Program-made: the position numbers and the translations under genes | Shown here: positions 35,490 to 48,393 of the stretch, one piece after another | Numbering within the stretch: the first letter of the stretch is position 1 | Layout: every line of letters starts with the position of its first letter | Assembly (NCBI GenBank): GCA_039654915.1 | Contig: CM077594.1 | Span: 98,470,893 to 98,534,892 of the forward strand | Direction: 5' to 3' | Source of the DNA: Aquilaria yunnanensis | Lineage: Eukaryota; Streptophyta; Magnoliopsida; Malvales; Thymelaeaceae | Length of the DNA stretch: 64,000 bases | Notes under the pieces: model-generated | Databases searched by the model: none | What the model saw: only the letters and a program-made list of their open reading frames with translations | Told to the model about the DNA's origin: nothing

Positions 35490-37400
35490 AAGGTTTCTGG
35501 AAGCTACAGTAGTGACCCTTGAGCGAGACTTGTCAATTATCCTTGGGAAGTAGGAGATGACGTGGCGGGAGTCGAAAGGTAATGGTAACTGGATCGTTGC
35601 TCGACTTAACGGTCGACAACAAGTGAGGAGAGTGCACGCATGCCGCTAGCAAGCATTTTCTTGTTTAAACTTTAAACGGAACTTAAACCTCAGACATAGA
35701 CTGACGGTAACGTGATTTTCCGTTGATTTTCTTGATCCACCGGCCCATACCAGACAAATGGGCCTGCATACAAGTACCGTTTAATTCTTGAAGGACCAAA
35801 TATATAGCACAGCACGGCCAGTTTCCGTCTAGCCCAATAACTTTCCCACCCTTGCCTTTGGTCCCTCTCAATTGGTTAGCTAGCTCCCACAGGCCACAGC
35901 ACACATTCGCCTTGTGTTTGTTCAGACAAAGGGATCTCTCCATTTTTTCTAATTCTCAAAATATTACAGAAGGAAAAAAAAGGAAAATAAGATAGGAAGA
36001 GTCAACCTTAAACAACACTTACCATACTCTTCTGACCCTGTCTAAGCTCATTCTTTACTTGTGAAAATGAGAAACTCCATACATAAGCCAGAAATTGAAC
36101 CTGGGCGACTATAAAAAAATGGTAGGTGATTATATTAATAAACCAACAACTCATCAAGAAACAAACAGAAACTTAATTTGTAATAGGGGAAAGGGAGGGT
36201 GAAGGATGAAAGCAACAATAGCTGATGCGTAAAAACTAAGGAAGAGAGGAGTATAATGATCTTAGGATGGAGTAAAAGGAAGAAATCTCCTTTTTCACCT
36301 ATAAAAGTCAACAGTGACGTCGCGCGCAGTTTACCAATCTCGAAACTAATTAACCCTATGTAGATGACGGGACAGCCGATATTGAGAAATATTTTTATCC
36401 ACAAAAATATGGAAATTCAAGTTTACCATAAAAATTTTCATCGCAAAAAATATCACGAAGAAAACAATGTTGTGGCTAAGCCAACTTCTGTTGACTGTCG
36501 GTTTGAATCCTTTGATAGGTCCAAGTGGGAGCTTTTTAAAAAAGCAAGACCTTGGGATTTGTGGTTAAAACGAATAGCTAGTAGGCACACAATTTATTGC
36601 TATATTATGTTTTTAAGTAATTAAACAAAAGAAAAGAAAAGAAAAAAAGAATGGGGCGGGGTGGACTGTGGAGAGGAATTTAGTGGAAAGTGTAGGTGGA
36701 CCACGAGAGACCCTTTCCTCAAAATTATTGTTCACTCCTTTTTGTCAGCAAGAATCTTTGCAGGCCTTGTGTTGTTTTGCTCCCCTGCTTCTCCCTCCCA
36801 AATTTGGCCTCCATAACACACCAAAACAAACTCCACTTTGGCCTCACCTGCTCCGGCTCCTGATAAAGCTTTCATTTTATCCGGCCTTCCAACTTTAAAC
36901 TTTAAACCCTTCTTTTATCCTCCTCCCTTTTCGTCACATTATTGCAAATATTGCTTCCCGATTTGGTCATAGAAATTGCTTTCATCGAGGCTAGCTGTAG
37001 CTGCGATTCATGCATGATCGATGCGTTACTAATTTCCCGCTGAAATGTATGCAAATTACTAGCTAGTGCCTGTCTTTTACTAGTGTTTCTATGATTCTGT
37101 CCTACAACATATACTATAACAATGGCTAGCTCACCGTTTCTGCGGATTCATGGGTCACATCCACTTCCCATTCCCCACACAGGCAGAAGCAGAACAGTTA
37201 AGTGTTCTCTTCTCGATCACCGTCTGGTCCATAAGTCCAACTATAGAAACCTTCCTTTTACGTGGGGTTCTCCCCCAGGTGAACGTTAAAGAGGGCCATT
37301 GATAGTTGAGTAACTATTGGGTTAGCCGGGCTTATGTTGTGTGCCGTCCTTAAAAAATTTAATAATTATTATTTTAGACCCGCATCTCAGATTAAGGCAA
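35490..37400. other. Upstream region of SFR2 and intergenic DNA
   Basis: Bases 35490-35640 are the likely promoter and leader side of SFR2; no clear TATA box stands out. The rest contains only short open frames with no recognisable domain. A pyrimidine-rich patch occurs at 36720-36920 and short GAAAA repeats at 36625-36650. Confidence 0.4.
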
Positions 37401-37539
37401 TCACACCATCATAACATGGAATGATATTTATAAGCTTTCCATAATAGCCCGACAAACATTCGCATTGCACAGGATGGTCAGAGTATGAGAGTTAAAATGC
37501 TTTGTCCTAGATGCGAATTACCCTGGAGACTATGGAATT

Positions 37540-38990
37540 TTATCTCCTTTCCAATTTTTTCCTTCCTCTTCTTTTTCATTTTAATAGTTTTTTTTTTATT
37601 TTTACACAATATTTTTTTTATGTTTTTCTTGCATCTTTTATTTTTCTTATTTTTTCTAGCTTTGCTTTTTTTAACATTTTCTAGTTTTAGTTTTTTATTT
37701 TCATTTCCTCATTTTTTATTATTTCCGAGTTTGTCTCTTTGTTTTCCAGTTTTATTTTTTTTTTCATTTTTTCTAGTTGTTCTTTTTTAGTAGCTATCTA
37801 TATTTTTATTTGTAACAATTTGTTCTTTTAGAGAAACTATTTCTTACTCTCTAATTACTAGTTATTTTTCCTTTTATTAGAATGCGTTTGTTCTTTTGCC
37901 AGTTTTTGCTTGTTCCTTAAGATAAACTTGATGTTTATTTTTTTATTATATATTTTTGTTCTTTTATTATGATATGTTTGTTCTTTTATTTGTTTATATT
38001 TATTCTTTAGATGAACTAGCTATTTGTTCTTTTATAAGTTTCAACTTGTTTTTTTAGAGAAATAATTTTTTGTTATCGTATTACTAGTTGTTTGTTCTTT
38101 TATTAGTAGTTCTTTATTCTTTTATTAATAGATATTTGTTCCTTTATTAGTTCATGTATGTTCCTTTAGTTGAACTTAATATTTGTTCTTTTATTGGGAA
38201 CAATTTGCTCTTTTATTAGTATGTATTTACTTTTTTATCAATGCATTGTTTTTTATTTTAGCTGAACTAGTTATTTGTTCTCTTATTGGCATCTATTTAT
38301 ACTCTTATTAATAGCATTTTGTTCTTTTTTCAATTTATTTTTTTAGTTCTTGCTTAAATAAAGGGAAAAAATTATGTTGTCTTATTTCAAATTTTATGTA
38401 AAAAGAGTATTTGTTTCATGAATTCACCTTAAAAAAGATAGCAATAGTGAAAAACAAAGAAGAAAAAATGGCAAAAATGAGAAATGGTAGATAAATTATT
38501 CCTATTTTAGTATGTAATTGTTCTTTTACGGTTAATTTTTTGTTTTTTTGACTTAATGAGATGTTTGTTCATTTATTAGTTGAAAAATTTGAAACAAAAA
38601 AAAAAGTAGATAATTTTTTCAAAAAATAGTTTAAAATAAAAGGGCAAAAATGAAAAAAAAAATTAAGAAGAAAATGTAGGCAAATTACCAAACTAAAAAA
38701 CAAGGAACAAAATAATAGACAATGTTAAATAAAAAAAATAAGATGAAAAATTAGAAAAAAAAAATTGGAAAGAGAAGAGCTTGAGAAAGGGGAAAAAATG
38801 CACAAGTAAAGCAAAAAATTGGGAAAGGGGACAAAGAAAAAGTAAAACAAAAAAACAAAATAAAGAAAGGGTATAGTAAAACAAAAAATAAGCAAAATAA
38901 AACCTAAACAAAGAAGCAAAAACAAAAAGTAAAACGGAAAAGTAAAAAACTATGAAGAAATGACAAAAAAAAACTTAGAAACAAATGAAC
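37540..38990. repeat. T-rich then A-rich foldback region with TTTGTTCTTTTATTAG repeats
   Basis: 37540-38350 (+) is very T-rich and contains many degenerate copies of TTTGTTCTTTTATTAG (for example near 37967, 38092, 38135, 38186, 38276). From about 38580 to 38990 the sequence is A-rich with words such as AAAACAAAATAAAG, so the two halves are roughly complementary in composition. Long Phe/Leu-rich open frames here are by-products of the T-rich composition. Confidence 0.55.
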
Positions 38991-39014
38991 AGAGAAGGAA
39001 AAAGTAGGGGAGGG

Positions 39015-39090
39015 GACAACCATGATTCGAAACCGCACCATGAGGTTTCAGAGCTAACTTACTAACCATTGCGCCAAACACAAAAATTTG
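39015..39090 (-). repeat. tRNA-like module (SINE head) on the minus strand
   Basis: Read on the minus strand, TGGCGCAATGG (39076-39066) is a perfect A-box match and GGTTTCGAATC (about 39034-39024) matches the B box with about one change, at the usual spacing. Pyrimidine- and then T-rich sequence follows. No acceptor-stem pairing is evident, so this is more likely a SINE head or tRNA relic than a working tRNA. Confidence 0.5.
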
Positions 39091-39470
39091 TCCTATTTTA
39101 GTAAAACTAATATAATTAGGTTGCGTGTCTCGGCTTACATGTAAGCCTAACGCACACAAGTTTTATCCTTGATATTTAGCTGGGATGGTAACCATCAGTA
39201 TACGGTTGTCATGCATTTGTTACTCGCATGCACACGTACTTATACATGTATTTCAATCATACCACCACAAAATATTATATGATAAATTTTTGTAGTATAA
39301 TTGTTGGATTGTTTCTTGTTCTTTAAGCTATTACCTAGTTGTTTGTTACCACTGGAATAAGCTCCTATATAGTTAAAGATATAGATAAGCGTCAGACTTA
39401 TCCTCCACGTTATGAACCATGTAAAGTGTGGATTAGTTATTTTTTGATTTTTTTCTTGATTTTCTTGACT

Positions 39471-42329
39471 CTATAATGGCTGCTGTCCTCCTGACTTTTT
39501 TGTTTTCTTTGCTGAACTTGCATTTCTATCCAAATTTGGCCTTGATTTGCAAGTATTTTTATTGTGCCCTTTTTGCTTGTATATAAAAAAGTGAATGATT
39601 ACTCCAGTTTTTCTCATTTTTGAACTACTTTCAGGTTCACCAGGTTCTCTTCTTCTCTTCTTCTTACTCATTCCTCTCTTGACCAGTCCATTGTTTGGAG
39701 GTTTAATGGGGTTATGTTTGATGTCCTCCCATTGCTCTAAACTCTTGATTAGGTTTATTACATTGTCATACATTTCCTTATGTCTTGTAGTCCAATAATA
39801 TTGGTCAACATAGTCCTCAATGTTGTTGTGGTTTAGGGCAAGGGCAGAACATCCATGGTTGCATGGGATTCCATTGAGCTACCACTTTCTACAACTGTAT
39901 GTCTTCTGCTCTATGTCAACTACATGCTGTGACATAGGAGTTGCAACTTGAAACTTTGTCCCCCTAACTCCATTGGCCAACAGTTCCAAGAGTTATTTAT
40001 GTTCTTGTTCAGTTTCTTTGTAATCTTGAGGCATAATTTACCAATCCACTTTGCCTAAGCATCTCGTTTCCTAGCTATACTCTAACCATAATCTTACATC
40101 TAATTACTTCTAACATGGTTAAAATACGTTTATCCTTAGCTTCCAGGATGAATCTGTTGAAGCATTCACACATATTGTTCAAAAGGATATCACATTTAGA
40201 GAACTCCCTCTTCTAAAAGAAGACCTAGTCTAATGTTCAGAGGGTATACTATTCAGCCATGCCCATGCATTTGCATCAATAAGCTTAATTACCTCAATGT
40301 TCTTCTTAAATTCCCTTTCATATGAGCTCTTTGCTGTTTGCCAAACATAGTCTCTTAACCCAACTCCTGGAAAGCATCCTTTGAAGTTTGTGTACAGATG
40401 TTTGACACAAAATTTGTATTCTGCATCTAGAAATAGGTCCTAAATTGCTGGTATTAAATCCTATATCATCAAGGCATCAATAGTAAAATTGATTAAAAAT
40501 TTAATATTACAAAATAAGGTAAACAACCTACCTTTTGCCTGTTTGACATAAATGTCCAGAACTTGGACTCAACAATACCAAGTTCTTATGCTAAATGCAT
40601 CAAAAACCAAGACCAAGAGTCATATAATTCCACCTCAACAACTATATAGGTAATAGGTCATATGTAGTCATTGGCATCTATTCCACCTGCTGCAAGTCAT
40701 TGGCCTTCATATCTCCCTTTCAAAAAACACCCATCTAAACTTATGATAGACCTGCCCCCAGCAAGAAAACACCCATCTACATGCAGCCATGTAGATAAAA
40801 ACCCTCCGAAAGAGCAAATTCTCTAACCCTAATTGAAATTGTGTTCTAGGATTGCTTGACCTCAATTCTCCACCATAGTCTGCAAGCTTGGCATATTGCT
40901 CAACCTTATCACCCCTAAGCATCATCAATGCTAAAGTTTTCCCTCTTCCAACCTTAAACTTATGAATTTTTATGTTGTGGTCCCTTCTAATCAAGTCAAC
41001 AGGGGTAGCCAGGGTATTTTAGGGTTTGATCTAACAACCTCTAGGTATTCTTTTACTATCCACTTGTAGTTTGCAAACTTACTGGTAACCTGCATTGCAC
41101 ATGTATGCTTGTCCTCAAACCTTCTTATCTGTGCTTTAGGTCCATCTTTGTATTTTCCAACAACCAATAGTCAAGGGTAACCTGCCTTGCACACTACTCT
41201 AACTCTCGTCTTATCATTCTTCTTGAAATCAACAGGCTGTCTCTGTAAAATAGAGTATGCTCTGACAGCTTTTTTAAACACATCAAATGAGGGGAAAACC
41301 TTTTTTAGCTTGAACTTAGGTTCTTCCATATCTCTTATAGGATTGAATACAGGGACCCTCTCACCTTCATCATCATTAGACTCGTGCACACTAAGCAACT
41401 CATTATCTGAATCCTTAGACTCACTTTGAATTTATACCCCATAATCGTACCACTACTGCCTACGGCAGGACCTACCTCTTGTTGAGTGTTTTAGGTTGGA
41501 GCTACCTCTTGTTGACTATTTTGGGTGGGAACATTAACCTTCATCATTTGCTCTAGGCCAGCATCAACTTGCACTTCAACATTTATCCCATCATCATCAT
41601 TCTCAATTTCATTATCTGTCTCATCTAACTTTATGTCACAACTGTAGACAACCTCTCCCCCCATATACTCAAACTCTGATCCATCTTCCTCCCCAAAATC
41701 CTTCTCATTGCCTTCTTGTCTGCCTAACTCTACTAAATTAACAACTTGTGTAGACAACCTCTCCCCCCATATACTTAGACTTTTCTCTGCTTACATCTAA
41801 TTTGTGCATTGTCTCCCCCAACTACTTGATGCCCATCTTCCCTAGCAAGTTCAGCCTCCTCTAGGTGCCTTCCTTCATCTGTCACTTGTTCTGCCCTGTT
41901 TGATGATGCAACCTTACAGCTAGAGATAAAAAGTCTCCTAATTAGCACACTTTTGATTATAGGTGTCTTGCCACCACTTACCCCACATACTACTTTCCTA
42001 GATGGTTCATCATAACCATCTTCTAGCTTAATCTCAATAATGTGCTCCACATAGGCTAATTCCTGTTTTGCCATTTCCTTAGGAGTCATTTCTACAATGT
42101 AAACCACCATCTTGTGCTTGTGTGGGAGGTTGGTAAAAACCATGTCTATCACGTCCTTGTCTGTTTTCAACTCCCTTAGTATATCCTCCAATGGCAGTGC
42201 GTGAAAAGGAAGAGTCCAATAGTAGTTTATAAGTCCACTGTATCCTAACCACTCTACCATGTGAGCAATGTCAACCATACTAATCTTGTCCGTGTCACAG
42301 GCATCAAAATGATCCACCGAACCTCCCAT
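39471..42329 (-). pseudogene. MuDR/MULE transposase, decayed
   Basis: Minus-strand frames in the right order make a Mutator-like transposase. N-terminal part from 42329: MGGSVDHFDACDTDKISMVD with an acidic stretch behind. DNA-binding region near 41398-41050: KFKLKKVFPSFDVFKKAVRA, VRVVCKAGYP, FEDKHTCAMQVTSKFANYKW. Catalytic region near 40480-40290: AEYKFCVKHLYTNFKGCF, then LLNNMCECFN in another frame. SWIM zinc finger near 39900: YSCRKW, a TAG stop, LNGIPCNHGCSAL. C-terminal zinc-knuckle remnant: KQKGHNKNTC. At least one frameshift (around 40200) and several stops, including one inside the SWIM motif, mean that it cannot make an intact transposase. Confidence 0.85.
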
Positions 42330-43019
42330 ATATGCCTTTCATGGCAAATTTGCAAAGTAACCCCCGTGATGCATTTCAATTATGAACCAAGTATCATTAG
42401 GAACTGCATGATAACAAAGGAGTGAATAAATCAATACACTAAAAATACTCAAATAAAATACCTCACACTTACCCACATTTTTCTTTAAATGGGCCCCTGG
42501 TCCACTGGTCCCTCATTCCCCCCCACAATATACACACACATTGCCTTACTACAACGGTAACCTACCTAACCTTTTCCATACACTTTTAACAACTGATAAA
42601 TACACAACAGAAAACAAAACTATTTTCATTTCAGTGCAAAACTTACGATAGTGCCAATCCTTTTCGTCCCCTTTCCTTAGTCTCCACTCGGTCAATTGAA
42701 CGTTTGCCTTCATCTTCACCTTCCCTTTCATCGTATTTCTGCTACCCCAACCAACAAAACAACCGCCAATCGCATAGAATTTTCCCTCACCTTATCGCTA
42801 GGGTTAACAGTTACTAGAACAATAGCATGGATAAGGATAGAGCTTCGAAAACTAGGGAGATTGGAGGTAGTTGGCGGTACTAAATGACCGTCTCTTCATC
42901 CCCTCAGCTAAACTCATCCACCGTGTATTTGTGGGGCACTAGGTATTAATTGCCATGTATGTATTTTCCGTCTTGGATAACTGCCAAAATGACCAAAAAG
43001 ACTAACATTGAGCGCGATA

Positions 43020-43115
43020 CGATAGTTAAGGAACCTTAATAGTCATTTTTAGAATTAAGGGACCCTTTTAGGACAAACTAAAAAGTTAAGAGACCAAATT
43101 TGAAATTTCACCCAA
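43020..43115. repeat. Possible terminal region of the MULE
   Basis: GTTAAGGAACCTTAATAGTC... through AAGAGACCAAATTTGAAATT and then TCACCC resembles the ends of long-TIR elements, with GGTCCCTTAA-type words. I did not find its inverted partner on the far side of the transposase (37-39.5 kb), so the link to the MULE is only an inference. Confidence 0.25.
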
Positions 43116-43415
43116 AGCATGGCATGGGAAGTAGGTTCCGGGAGGCGGCTGGACCTAATGGTGGTGCCATTTCGGCAGAGCATGCGAACGTGATGGATGT
43201 TGGCAGCACCTGTATGGAATGAGTATGGACTGATAATGAGAATGAGAAGGCAATACTAGTAACAATACCATACAATACATATATTAATATTTTTTGCAAA
43301 CCCAAATATATACGTCAAGATGTAACCTGTAAGCAATAACAATCACTTTACCGGTTTAGAGTTAAGGTTTAGAAAAATCAACTTACAATTTATTTTTAAT
43401 ATATTACAGCTAACT

Positions 43416-43450
<35 letters not shown>

Positions 43451-44553
43451 ACTTTCTTTTTTTTAATATAAAACTCGTCATTATAAAAACAATTGCAAGT
43501 TTTCATGTATAAAATGATGTATGTATCCATATATCCTAAGAAGAAGATAGTTATACTTACCTCTAAACTTTAGTCACGACTTCAAAATTCCTAAGGTTTC
43601 AAAATCTATCTAAAAGAAAAAAACTCTTGCATTTATAAAAATAAAAATAATAATTTAAATTAATTATTAAATAAAAAATTATTAGATAGTTTAAATTTAA
43701 TGAATAATAGCTTATATTTTTTATTTTTTGCCTTTACAGAGAAAAAACTAAAAGATAATTTGAAACGTTCATTAGTCATCAAAAAATTATATATTAAACA
43801 ATTTTAATTTTTAGAATACACACACTGGAAAATTTTAAATATCATTTTAAAATTTAATTTAAGAAATTTAAAATAGGACATTAAATGTAGAGTCTAGAAT
43901 TTCAGAAAATAATTTTAATTTTAAGTGAAGTTCAAGGACTAAGTGTAAACGGAAAAAAATGATGCGTATACATGTCAATGTGGGCGTGCATCACTGAATG
44001 CCTGAAGCTTCAAGTGCCCTAAAGCATCTCATCCTCACTAACACTAACACGTAGTCAATTTTGTACTTTGAAAGAGCCTAAATAATGAGTTATTTAATAA
44101 ATTATTTAATAAATTTTATTAAATTTTATAAAAATTGAAGTTACAATTTAACCACCAAAAATATATTTAGATACTTTCTGGAAAAATAAATTAAGTACGT
44201 TTATTAATTTTTCTTTTTTTAAGGTTGGTTAAGGACAAAAAGAAACCTTAAAATTAAATAATTTAATAAAAAAAATTTATTCAAATGATTATTATGTAAT
44301 TAAAGTATGAGCTGGACAAAAAATCAATAAAACTATAAATAATGATTCTTTTTAATGGATTTTTTAATATGAAAAGAATAGGCTACAGTTGATGGATAAA
44401 TATGTTGGGTCATTAAATCAATATACCTCTAAGATTTCTGATTCTAAGATTCAGATTTTAGTTTCTACATAGGATGATTCGCCTCCTAAATTATAGTGCT
44501 AACAAAAGAGGTGAGTTAACGAAGCATGAGGTAGACCGAAGTAGACTATTTTA
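43116..44553. other. AT-rich intergenic DNA
   Basis: A (TA)n microsatellite sits at about 43418-43447. The rest is strongly AT-rich with no gene-like frame on either strand. Confidence 0.5.
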
Positions 44554-44555
44554 TA

Positions 44556-44790
44556 CTCCCCCATCTCAAAGTTTTTGTTCCATTTAATTTTTTGTTATAT
44601 TTTAATTTTAATTTATTTATATTATTATTTATTATAAAAAAATAAAAAAATAAATTTAAAAACTACATATCTTAATTTATTACTTATATGTAAAGATTTT
44701 TTTTATTTATATATTAAAATATTAAAAATAAAAAATTTTAAATTAATTATTAAAAATAAATAGATCAAACAAATTTTGATACGGAGAAAG
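44556..44790. mobile_element. Stowaway-like MITE 1 (235 bp)
   Basis: It starts CTCCCCCATCTCAAAG and, on the other strand, starts CTTTCTCCGTATCAAAA; TA flanks both ends (44554-44555 and 44791-44792). The terminal CTCCCTCCGT-type motif and TA duplication are those of Tc1/mariner-derived Stowaway MITEs. The interior is AT-rich and foldback-prone. Confidence 0.8.
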
Positions 44791-44792
44791 TA

Positions 44793-45830
44793 TTAAAATT
44801 TTTCTTATAACTTTTGCCCTGTCCGAATACGGGATTATTAGATAAACAGAAATCGTAAATAAAGAAGTGTAATCAAATCTGTTTGGCTTCTCGGGGTTAG
44901 TGGTCCACTAGACAAGTCAGTACTTACCTGTGCTTGTGTGTAATTTTGTGATGGCAGACGGCACTAGAAAGTTAGAACCGAAGAGAATCCACTCATAACG
45001 AAACAAATTTTTAAAATACATACTAGACGTTCTTCCTCCTATGTCTATGAGTTATTTGATTTCATGTGAAAATTAAGAAAATAAAAAAAATATGCATTAT
45101 TTTTACTTTTATCATTAACATTTTGCATATAGATCAAGAAATTGGGAATAAATATAAAAATAATAATTTTAAGAATGGTATAGTAAATTAATTTACTATA
45201 AAGAATTTACTAAAACACCCGTCGAAGTTTTGCTCAAATCTACACTTGTATCTTTACTTTTTAGAGTATCTATACTTACCCCTCAAATTAACTTTGTTGA
45301 TAACCGTTAAAGTAAAAAATTAAAAAAGAAAAGGTCAATTTTACCATCCTAACCTTCTCCCCCAAGACCTATATTCTTTCTCCTGACTTTTGTACTTAAC
45401 GAGCTACCCCGTCTCCTTTCATAACTACCCACTTCCTTACTCCTCCACCTCCCCCCCACCCCGTCGACTGCGGCTACCTCATCAACCCCAACCTCCAGCG
45501 CCGCATCTGGTCCCACCTATTATCCTCCCTTTTTCCACATCCTTCCCTCCTACGTGTAGTCCTCCCGACTGCACATGATCGACAACCTCCTTCCCATGCT
45601 TCTGCTTCAAATTCCCATGGCTCAACTTCAAATACCTCTCGGCCCAAGTGTCGATCAGCACAGCTGTCGCACCCTCACTCCAACAGTCCTCTCTGCCACT
45701 GCCATTGGTCTTCTGCTACGGCTGTTGAACTGGAAGCGTGAGAGCCAATAAGTTCTTCTCCACTGTTGGTCCCTCGCATACATTTTTGGGCTGATCGGAT
45801 TTCAAAACCCCAAATCCTTATGGCAGATTC
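44793..45830. other. Intergenic DNA
   Basis: 45040-45225 shares words with 57290-57450 (AATAATAATTTTAAGAATGG/AATAATAATCTTAAGAATGA), so both may be relics of one MITE family. 45370-45760 is C-rich, with proline-rich open frames and no recognisable domain. Confidence 0.4.
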
Positions 45831-47945
45831 TGGAAGTTCATTGACATTTTTTGAAATTAATTTCCTCGAAAACTTTCTTGTTTATAGTACACCACTTTTT
45901 CAGGAGAAAAAACATAAATAGAATACCAATATTGACTCAATGTGTAGACGAGTAAAAAATAGCCATCCAATTGTCTTTTATCCAATGTACAACATTTAAG
46001 GATGGGTCATTAGGGCAGTCAAAACATGAATAGAGTACCAATACTGTGATTGCAGTATAAAAAAATGTGAGTTATATCTTCTCCTACACTATCACAAAAA
46101 GGTATAAGTATCACAGATATCTACCCCTTATGGCTAAAACGAGACCTAGTAGGGAGTTTTGCATTGAAAGCTAACAAAAGGAGATATTTAATCTTGGAGA
46201 TAATGTTTAGCCTCCATATCCACTTCCAATTTTGGTCAGTCGTATCAGGATAGTCACCAGTTATGGAACTGCAAGCTGACGTATTAAGAGTGAACTCACC
46301 ATTTCTAGTCAGGTTCCATATTTTATAATCCTCACCGTCTAAATTCTTGCTCACAAAATTTGAGTTCATTAATCGCTTTTTGAATGTCAGGAGGAATTTC
46401 CAAGATGAACGTATCACTAAGCCATTTAGCACCATTAGGTTCTCTTCCTAGCAGGTTAAAGGACCTTAAATTTTGGATCTAATGGAATATGTACCTAGCC
46501 AATTTTCAGCCCACCAATTGGTTTCCTTTCCATTCACCACAATTTTCTTAGTCACTGAAGGATCAACCTTCACTTTGTTAATTTCATGCCAAGTTTCTCA
46601 AGATGTTTTGATAGAAATTGATGAGGTGTATTTCTCTTTCAAACTTGGCAATGAAATTTCTTTCCATCATGGTTGATATTCCAAGCAAGTTTTGTCACAT
46701 GAGCTTGATTAAGGCAACTTGCTTTCCTGATACCCAACCCTCCCAGCTTGTTTTTTGATTTAGTCATAGCATCACGATTAAACAAGGTGGATTTTATTCT
46801 TATCTTTGGTGGACCTCCACAAAAAATCCCTATTGATTTTGTCAATATTATCTAAAGTGTCATCAGGAAGTTTCATAATTTTCAAGTGATAGTTTGGGAT
46901 GGTAGAGACTAAAGATTGAACAACAGTAGCTCTTCATGCTAGACTAAGACAGTTCGCTTTCCAACCAACAAGTTTCGATGGTGCTCATCTTATTTAGATT
47001 AAATTGACAGTCTTGTTTGGTCTACTTTGTATAAGATGGAGGAAAACCCAAGTATTTCCCAAGACTAGAGCTTTTTCGGATGTTAAGTGCATGCAGATCT
47101 AGTTTCCTCATTGATGTTTTTGCTAAAAAAATTCTTTAACTTAGTGTGATTGATGGTTTTGCTAGAAAGGTAACAGAAAGTCTTTAGAGTATGGAAAACA
47201 GCCAACCACTTATCATTGTTAGCTTTAGCCAAAAGAATCAGATCATCAAGATAAAAAAAGATACGTAACAGTCAAACCATGTTGACTCAGTTTTAAACCC
47301 TTCTAATTTCCATTTTAGTTTGATAATTTATCATTCTAAGTAGAGAATAAACAGAAAAGGAGAGATGGGTCTTCCTGTCTAATTTCCCTGGAATGGCTGA
47401 AAAAATCAGTAACATCCCATTTAGAAAAATAGCATATTTAAATGTGGAAATGCAGCTTAAGATCAAATCGATAATGTTTGTAGGGAAATTAAAGAATAAC
47501 AAAATATTTCTGATGAAGTTTCATTCCAGTTTGTAATAATTATTTTCTAGATCAATTTTTAAGAGCATGAACCCTATTTACCTTTTTTCCTATTAAAACT
47601 ATGCATAATTTGTTGAGTAACAACAGAATTATATCAATCATTACTTCTGCTAGGCATACAAGCAAATCAGCAAGGACTAACCAATTGAGAGGTGGTCTAA
47701 TCCTTTCAACCAACAATTTAGTCACAATTTTATACACGGTGTTACATTGGCCAATAGGGCAGAAAAAAACATGATTTGTTGAGCTTGAGAAACTTTTGAA
47801 ATCAAAGAGATTAAAGTGATCCTATTCCACTCCCTAATTATTTTTCCTTCAGCAAATCTTTTTGAATATCTGACACCACACTAGTTCTAACCTTAGCCCA
47901 ATTTTCTTTGAAAAATATAGCATAGAGCCCGTATTTTTAATGCTG
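45830..47945 (-). pseudogene. L1-type LINE, 5'-truncated and decayed reverse transcriptase
   Basis: Read on the minus strand, recognisable parts of a plant LINE ORF2 follow in order: AIFFKENWAKVRTSVVSDIQ near 47930; YKIVTKLLVERIRPPLNWLV (47737 onward); FNFPTNIIDLILSCISTFKY (47500 onward); the GGPPKIRIKS...LGGLGIRKASCLNQAH region at 46840; and the zinc-finger-like zf-RVT end (KIWNLTRNGEFTLN, WIWRLNIISKIKYLLLLAFN, LPTRSRFSHKG), then DITHIFLYCNHS. Many stops and frameshifts interrupt it. The endonuclease domain is absent upstream of about 47945, so the copy is 5'-truncated. A poly-A tail is not obvious. Confidence 0.9.
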
Positions 47946-48155
47946 GAGAGAGCTGTCAACAGTATCTTTTTCAAAGGGAAGAGAGGTCAATGTAGCAATC
48001 TTTCAATGATATTGTTTTGAATTAAAGGATTAAAGTTCAAAAGCTTCCTCAATTTCAAACTTTAACTTTTAAATTTTATACATAAAAAAAAATAAGTTTT
48101 ACTACTATTTCATATATTACAATCTTTCTACATAACCTACATTCCATAAATAGTA

Positions 48156-48391
48156 CTTTCTCCGTCCCACTTTCTTTACTTTATTTAACTTTTTCTATTA
48201 GTTTGACATGAATTTATTCATATTATTGTTTATTAGAAAAAAATTAAAAAAATATATAGTTAAAAACTATAGATCTTGATTCATCATTCATATATAAATT
48301 TTTTTCATTTATATATTAAAATGTAGAAAATAAAAAATTCTAGATTAATTGCTGAAAAGTAAATAATGCAAAGAATTTGAGACAGGTGAAG
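48156..48391. mobile_element. Stowaway-like MITE 2 (236 bp)
   Basis: It starts CTTTCTCCGTCCCACTTTC and, on the other strand, CTTCACCTGTCTCAAATTC; TA flanks it at 48154-48155 and 48392-48393. Its AT-rich interior resembles MITE 1 at 44556-44790 in sequence and length, so they belong to one family. Confidence 0.8.
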
Positions 48392-48393
48392 TA

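Noticed and set aside
37485..37790. 101-residue Phe/Leu-rich frame looking like a membrane protein
   Set aside because: It is a by-product of the T-rich repeat region; the hydrophobicity comes from TTT and CTT codons.
37000..39470. Left terminal repeat of the MULE
   Set aside because: No inverted match to the GAAATTTCACCC end near 43115 was seen.
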